DNA from: CAZSAT01 sp964604675 | GTDB lineage: Bacteria; Myxococcota_A; UBA796; CAJQPC01 | Assembly (NCBI GenBank): GCA_964604675.1 | Contig: CAZSAT010000099.1 | Coordinates: 1 to 25,300, forward strand | DNA length: 25,300 nucleotides | Direction of reading: 5' to 3' | Shown here: in pieces, positions 22,043-25,300 of the stretch | Layout: each line of letters begins with the position of its first letter | Position numbering within the stretch: position 1 is the stretch's first letter | Program-made: the position numbers and the translations under genes | Notes under the pieces: model-generated | Told to the model about the DNA's origin: nothing | What the model saw: the letters and a program-made list of their open reading frames with translations, nothing else | Databases searched by the model: none

Positions 22043-23179
22043 TCAGCGCCAGCGCCGCGAGATGATCTCCTTCATGATCTCCGTGGTTCCGCCACCGATC
22101 GGGAAGAGCCGCGCGTCGCGGTACAGGCGCTCCACCTGGCATTCCCGCATGTACCCCATCCCGCCGTGCAGCTGCACCGCCGCATCGGTCACGAAGCTGC
22201 ACGCGTCGACGGCCACGTTCTTCACCATGGCCACGTCGTGGTTCACGTCCTCGCCCCGACGGTGCCGCTCGGCCGTGACCGCGGTGAAGGCGCGCGCGGC
22301 CTGTTCGCGCGTGAGCATGTCGGCCAGCTTGTGCCGCGTGACCTGGAAGCCCATCAACGGCTTCCCGAAGGCCGAGCGCTCCCGGACGTAGCGTTCGCTC
22401 TCCTCGAGCGCGACCCGCGCCATCGCCACGCAGGTGGCCGAGATGAACAGCCGCTCGTGCACGAAGTTCGCCATGATGCCCAGGAAGCCGGCGTTCTCCG
22501 GGCCCAGTCGGTTCGCCACCGGAACGCGCACGTCCTCGAAGTGCAGCTCCGCCGTGTCGCTCGCCCACCAACCCATCTTCTCCATCGGCGCCGAGGCCGA
22601 GAAGCCCGGTGTGTCGGCCTCGACCACCAGCAGGCTGATGCCCCCGAAGCCCGGTGGACCCGTCCGCACGGCCAGCGTGATCAGGTCGGCGCGGCACCCG
22701 CTGGTGATGAAGGTCTTCGTTCCGTTCACCACGTAGTGATCGCCGTCGCGCACGGCGCGGCACCCCACGTTCGCCACGTCCGACCCCGCGTCGGGCTCGG
22801 TGATGGCCAGCGCGGCGATCCTGCGACCCGCGATGATGTCGGGCGCGAACCTCTGCTTCTGCTCGTCGGTGCCCATGGCCAGGATGGGCGGCAGCGCGAT
22901 GGCGTGGCTCCCCAGGCTCATCGCCGTCCCCACCGAACCACCGCGCACCAGCTCTTCGGCGACCACCAGCCCGTGCAGGGTGTCACCTGCGCCGCCTCCG
23001 TAGGCCTCCGGGTAGCCGACGCCCAGCAGGCCCGCCTCGCCAGCCTGGCGGTAGAGCTCCACGGGGAAGCTCTTGGCCTCCTCCCATGCCTGGGCGTGGG
23101 GAGCGATGGTGCGTTGCACCCAGCCGCGAGCGGCCTCGCGCAGGGCCTCGTGGGTCTCGTCTTCGAAGATCGGCAGCAT
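22043..23179 (-). CDS. acyl-CoA dehydrogenase family protein
   Basis: A 378-residue FAD-dependent acyl-CoA dehydrogenase that makes the alpha-beta double bond in an acyl-CoA and passes electrons to ETF. Seen: helical N-domain (LPIFEDETHEALREAARGW), FAD-binding AALAITEPDAGSDVANV (122-138), VNGTKTFITSG (151-161), and AVQLHGGMGYMRECQVERLYRDA (334-356). The catalytic base of most members (Glu in YEGT) is Gly here (GGGTTEI, about 362-368). Glu242 in FVHERLFIS sits where isovaleryl-CoA and long-chain dehydrogenases carry theirs. A branched or longer-chain substrate is therefore plausible. It starts nine bases after the FHA gene stop on the same strand and converges with the HDAC-like gene, 12 bases apart. 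Confidence 0.93.
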   Translation of the reverse strand: MLPIFEDETHEALREAARGWVQRTIAPHAQAWEEAKSFPVELYRQAGEAGLLGVGYPEAYGGGAGDTLHGLVVAEELVRGGSVGTAMSLGSHAIALPPILAMGTDEQKQRFAPDIIAGRRIAALAITEPDAGSDVANVGCRAVRDGDHYVVNGTKTFITSGCRADLITLAVRTGPPGFGGISLLVVEADTPGFSASAPMEKMGWWASDTAELHFEDVRVPVANRLGPENAGFLGIMANFVHERLFISATCVAMARVALEESERYVRERSAFGKPLMGFQVTRHKLADMLTREQAARAFTAVTAERHRRGEDVNHDVAMVKNVAVDACSFVTDAAVQLHGGMGYMRECQVERLYRDARLFPIGGGTTEIMKEIISRRWR

Positions 23180-23188
23180 GCAGCTTCG

Positions 23189-23902
23189 CTAACCGGCGCG
23201 GCCCACAAGCCGGGCGTTCCAGCGCTCGGGCAGGGTCAGCCGCGCGCCGGTCTGGAAGCCGGTAGCGAGCAGCTGGGCCGGGAGCGCTCCGGGCGCCACC
23301 ACGCCGTCGTCCTCGGCGGCGGCGACCAGCGCAGCCCACCAGCGATCGAGGTCGTTCCGTCCGCGGTACAGGCTGGGTTGACCGGGCCAGAGGTCCAGCT
23401 CCTGCTCGTAGTCGAGGGCGCGCCACCCGGCGTGCTCACGGCCGGTCGCGATCAGGGCGCCGAGCAGGCGCGCCAGCCGTGGCGGCAGCGGCCGCTCGAC
23501 GCAGCCCGCCAGGGTCTTCAGGCGCCCGCGTGGGCGAGCCCCCTGCGAGGTGAGCACCACGAGCACGCCGTGCTCGGAACGAGCGATCGACGCCGTGGAG
23601 CGCTGGAGCTCGACGGGGTCGGGCAGGACCAGCACCTCGATGGTGCTCTCTCCGATGCGCAAGGTGCTGCCGGCGCGCAGCACCGCGTCGCCGTCCACGC
23701 GCTCGCCGTCCAGCCACGTGCCGTTGCGGCTGCGGTCGCCCACCACCCAGACACCGGCCACCAGCTCGATCCAGGCGTGGTACCAGCTGACCTGGTCCGT
23801 GGGCACGCAGACGGGCAGGTCGGCGTTGCGGCCGATCCATACGGGCAGGGCGGCCGCCGACACGCGGACTGTCTGTTCGCCGCAGCGCAGCACGAGCTCC
23901 AT
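23189..23902 (-). CDS. FHA-domain protein with C-terminal region of unknown type
   Basis: A 237-residue cytoplasmic protein. Residues 1-92 form an FHA domain that binds phospho-threonine peptides: WIGRNADLPV (Gly24-Arg25), SWYHAWIEL (Ser39, His42) and DRSRNGTWLDG (Asn60-Gly61). The rest (about 105-237) is helical with Trp/Tyr-rich parts (HAGWRALDYEQELDLWPG, RGRNDLDRWWAALVAAAEDD) that might be a winged helix; I cannot name it. The ATG at 23902 overlaps the PP2C stop by one base (TGATG), so it is translationally coupled; an ATG three codons earlier is less likely. Phosphatase plus FHA reader suggests a Ser/Thr phospho-signalling unit, with the kinase elsewhere. Confidence 0.87.
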   Translation of the reverse strand: MELVLRCGEQTVRVSAAALPVWIGRNADLPVCVPTDQVSWYHAWIELVAGVWVVGDRSRNGTWLDGERVDGDAVLRAGSTLRIGESTIEVLVLPDPVELQRSTASIARSEHGVLVVLTSQGARPRGRLKTLAGCVERPLPPRLARLLGALIATGREHAGWRALDYEQELDLWPGQPSLYRGRNDLDRWWAALVAAAEDDGVVAPGALPAQLLATGFQTGARLTLPERWNARLVGRAG

Positions 23903-24624
23903 CACGTGCAAGGGTAGGGCCGCCGGAGCACCGCGACAGCCAGGTTGTCACCACGCTGCAACAGCTGCTGCCGCGCGAGGGCGGCTGCGAGCACCGCGCG
24001 TCCCAGCTCCCCCACGGCCACGTGCCGCCCCACCAGCGCCGCCATGCGGATGCGCGGCAGGTAGTCGCCCACCCCGTCGCTGGCGGCCAGCAGCACGCTG
24101 CCAGGCTCCAGGCGCCCTGCCGCCACCTGCGCGTCGCCCCCGCTGCCGAGCGCCGCCGTGACGTAGTTGCGCAGGGGCCGCTCCAGCGCCACCGAGTCCG
24201 GCAGCTCGCCGTAGTCCACCGCGGCCTGGTCTCGGGTGAGCTGCCGGCCGCACCCGTCCGGCGAGAACGCGAAGCCGCGTGCGTCCCCGACGTGGATCAC
24301 GAGGTACGGCCAGCCCGGATGGTCCACGTCCACCCAGAAGACGGTCGCGACCGCGCCCATCTGCTCGAGGTGGCCGCGTTCCGCGCGCTCCGCCACGATG
24401 GCCTGGTGGGCTTCGAGAGCTGACCGCTGCGCGGCGTCTTCGCACAGGGTGCGCTCGGCCAGTCTTCCGAAGACCTCGACCGCCAGCTCGGCGGCGGCTG
24501 CGCCGTCCACGCCGCCACCCATCCCGTCGACGACGCCGACAACCAGCGTGCGATCCCGCGCGAACACCGTGCGGTCCTGGTTCTCGGCCCGCCACGGACC
24601 GCAGAGCGCGTGGTGCCAGATCAC
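23902..24624 (-). CDS. PP2C-family serine/threonine phosphatase
   Basis: A 240-residue metal-dependent phosphatase with all core motifs: RAENQDR (12-18), VVGVVDGMGGGVDG (metal Asp33), VIHVGDARGFAFS, LLAASDGVGDYL and RGDNLAVAVL near the end. These are the PP2C motifs for Mg/Mn binding, and the protein is probably a stand-alone cytoplasmic enzyme reversing Ser/Thr kinase action. The start is GTG at 24624: GGAGG lies five bases before it and it overlaps the stop of the upstream small gene by four bases (GTGA). The open frame continues upstream but there it is only the reverse of other coding sequence. Second gene of a coupled unit. Confidence 0.93.
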   Translation of the reverse strand: MIWHHALCGPWRAENQDRTVFARDRTLVVGVVDGMGGGVDGAAAAELAVEVFGRLAERTLCEDAAQRSALEAHQAIVAERAERGHLEQMGAVATVFWVDVDHPGWPYLVIHVGDARGFAFSPDGCGRQLTRDQAAVDYGELPDSVALERPLRNYVTAALGSGGDAQVAAGRLEPGSVLLAASDGVGDYLPRIRMAALVGRHVAVGELGRAVLAAALARQQLLQRGDNLAVAVLRRPYPCT

Positions 24625-24845
24625 GGTTGCCTCCGGAAGCCGAAGCGCCGTCCGCCCACCAGCACGGGGGCTCCGAAGCGGGTGAAGAGGTCGCCCCCCC
24701 GGCCCACGGCGCCTTGCGGGCCGCCGAGGGGGACCTCGGAGAGGTTGCGCACCCGGACGATGTCGCAGCCGGGCTCCCAGTCGACCACGAAGCGGGCCTC
24801 GGCAAGGGTGGTCACGGCGCCCGAGGGCGCGAAGATCAGGTCCAT
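24621..24845 (-). CDS. 74-residue orphan protein, first gene of the PP2C-FHA unit
   Basis: A small basic protein (MDLIFAPSGAVTTLAEARF onward) ending in the Arg-rich RRFGFRRQP. It has no signal, membrane helix or Cys motif. The middle (RVRNLSEVPLGGPQGAVGRG) has a Val/Gly pattern slightly like an FHA strand but no FHA motif. I do not recognise it. Coding is supported by AGGAGG five bases before the ATG at 24845 and by a GTGA overlap with the PP2C gene. Its placement suggests a role in the phosphatase/FHA module. An ATG six codons upstream (24863) lacks a ribosome site. Confidence 0.68.
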   Translation of the reverse strand: MDLIFAPSGAVTTLAEARFVVDWEPGCDIVRVRNLSEVPLGGPQGAVGRGGDLFTRFGAPVLVGGRRFGFRRQP

Positions 24846-25050
24846 GGGGTCCTCCTGCCACACAGATGGCCGCGCGAGATGGCGGTGGGAAGGACGTGTT
24901 CAGACCCTTCAGAACCTCGGGCCCGTCGGCCGCTCGTGGAGCTGCTTGGACCGCCTCCTGCCTCGCGTCCCTGGTTGGGCTTGCCACGTAGCGAGCTGGC
25001 CCTCGAGCGGCTGTAGCCGCGGCCGTCTAAGCTCAGGGTCCGGAGTGTCC
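24846..25050. promoter_or_regulatory. divergent intergenic region
   Basis: This 205-base gap separates the minus-strand PP2C unit from the plus-strand lipoprotein gene and must hold promoters for both. I see no convincing -35/-10 pair. The clearest structure is the inverted repeat at 25007-25020. No RNA gene is apparent. Confidence 0.5.
25007..25020. promoter_or_regulatory. inverted repeat GCGGCT-GT-AGCCGC upstream of the repeat lipoprotein
   Basis: Perfect six-base arms with a two-base spacer, 30 bases before the ATG at 25051. The position fits an operator over the promoter of that gene. In such GC-rich DNA a short repeat can also arise by chance. Confidence 0.25.
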
Positions 25051-25300
25051 ATGCGTCGCCTCATGCCCTTCTTCGCTCTCGCCTGTTTCGCTTGCCGCCC
25101 GGTCATCGTCGAGCTCGACGACACGGCCGTGTCCGATCGCAGCGACGACACCGGCACTGACGACGGCGACGACGGCGGCGGTGTCGTCGGTGAGGACGGT
25201 GGCGACGGTGGCGACGGTGGCGACGGTGGCGACGGTGGCGACGGCGGCGACGGTGGCGACGGTGGCGACGGTGGCGACGGTGGCGACGGTGGCGACGGTG
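25051..25300 (+). CDS. partial lipoprotein with Asp-Gly-Gly tandem repeat, runs off the window
   Basis: An open frame begins at ATG 25051 and has no stop before the window edge (83 codons seen). It starts with a lipoprotein signal, MRRLMPFFALACFACRP, with lipobox candidates at Cys12 (ALAC) and Cys15 (CFAC). An acidic linker (VELDDTAVSDRSDDTGTDD) follows, and from 25195 a run of Asp-Gly-Gly repeats. The linker is surface-exposed and low in complexity, as in many myxobacterial lipoproteins, and the functional domain must lie beyond the window. CGGAG about eight bases before the start (25040-25044) is a reasonable ribosome site. Confidence 0.72.
   Translation, partial: MRRLMPFFALACFACRPVIVELDDTAVSDRSDDTGTDDGDDGGGVVGEDGGDGGDGGDGGDGGDGGDGGDGGDGGDGGDGGDG
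25195..25300 (+). repeat. 9-base tandem repeat GACGGTGGC
   Basis: The unit GACGGTGGC repeats head to tail from 25195 to the window end: 11 complete copies plus seven bases, with one synonymous variant (GACGGCGGC at 25240-25248). It encodes Asp-Gly-Gly in the lipoprotein frame, and the array continues past the window. Near-identity at third positions implies recent expansion by slippage. Confidence 0.95.

Noticed and set aside
22166..23917. 583-codon open frame on the plus strand opposite the acyl-CoA dehydrogenase and FHA genes
   Set aside because: It covers the reverse of two genes with intact motifs and has no recognisable feature of its own.
25195..25300. Tandem array considered as a CRISPR or iteron origin
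   Set aside because: The unit is nine bases without spacers and keeps the reading frame of a lipoprotein.

Overview
The window is a very GC-rich (around 70 % by eye), densely packed bacterial chromosome segment with about 28 protein genes, almost no non-coding space and no tRNA, rRNA, CRISPR array or insertion sequence that I can see. High GC, many GTG/TTG starts, and numerous small lipoproteins with Asp/Gly/Thr-rich linkers (including a Asp-Gly-Gly tandem repeat at the right edge) suggest a myxobacterium-like organism (Myxococcota, former Deltaproteobacteria). This is inference from style, not from a marker gene. A HDAC11-like deacylase and an NTPase fused to a formylglycine-enzyme-like domain fit that picture.

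Layout. 1-5.4 kb: a DJ-1/PfpI-type protein, a lipoprotein of the sulfatase/alkaline phosphatase superfamily, a wrecked relative of it translationally coupled to rpiB, a divergent XRE-cupin regulator, a zinc-ribbon protein and an MFS transporter. 5.4-9.2 kb: a small WHy/LEA14-like protein, a second complete sulfatase-superfamily lipoprotein, and an asparagine-synthetase-like amide ligase that has lost its glutaminase nucleophile. 9.2-14.2 kb: a complete iron-sulfur assembly operon (iscS-iscU-iscA-hscB-hscA) headed by a four-cysteine MerR regulator rather than IscR. 14.2-17.2 kb: a zinc-phospholipase/S1-P1-nuclease-like protein facing a two-gene unit of a membrane PH-domain protein and a STAND/NACHT-like NTPase with a C-terminal FGE-sulfatase (C-type-lectin fold) domain. 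17.2-22.0 kb: a lipoprotein, a Tat-exported sulfite-oxidase-like lipoprotein, another lipoprotein, a DUF445 membrane protein and a membrane-anchored HDAC11-like protein. 22.0-24.9 kb: a minus-strand unit of a 74-residue orphan, a PP2C phosphatase, an FHA protein and an acyl-CoA dehydrogenase. The window ends inside a repeat-bearing lipoprotein.

How genes work together. The isc operon is the one clear pathway: sulfur donor, scaffold, A-type carrier and chaperone pair, probably auto-regulated by the MerR protein through a dyad at 9228-9257. The PP2C/FHA pair is a phospho-threonine signalling module without its kinase in view. The PH/NTPase-FGE pair is the best candidate for an undescribed conflict or signalling system. 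The three sulfatase-superfamily genes all carry Thr where sulfatases carry the formylglycine precursor, so they are more likely phospho- than sulfo-enzymes.
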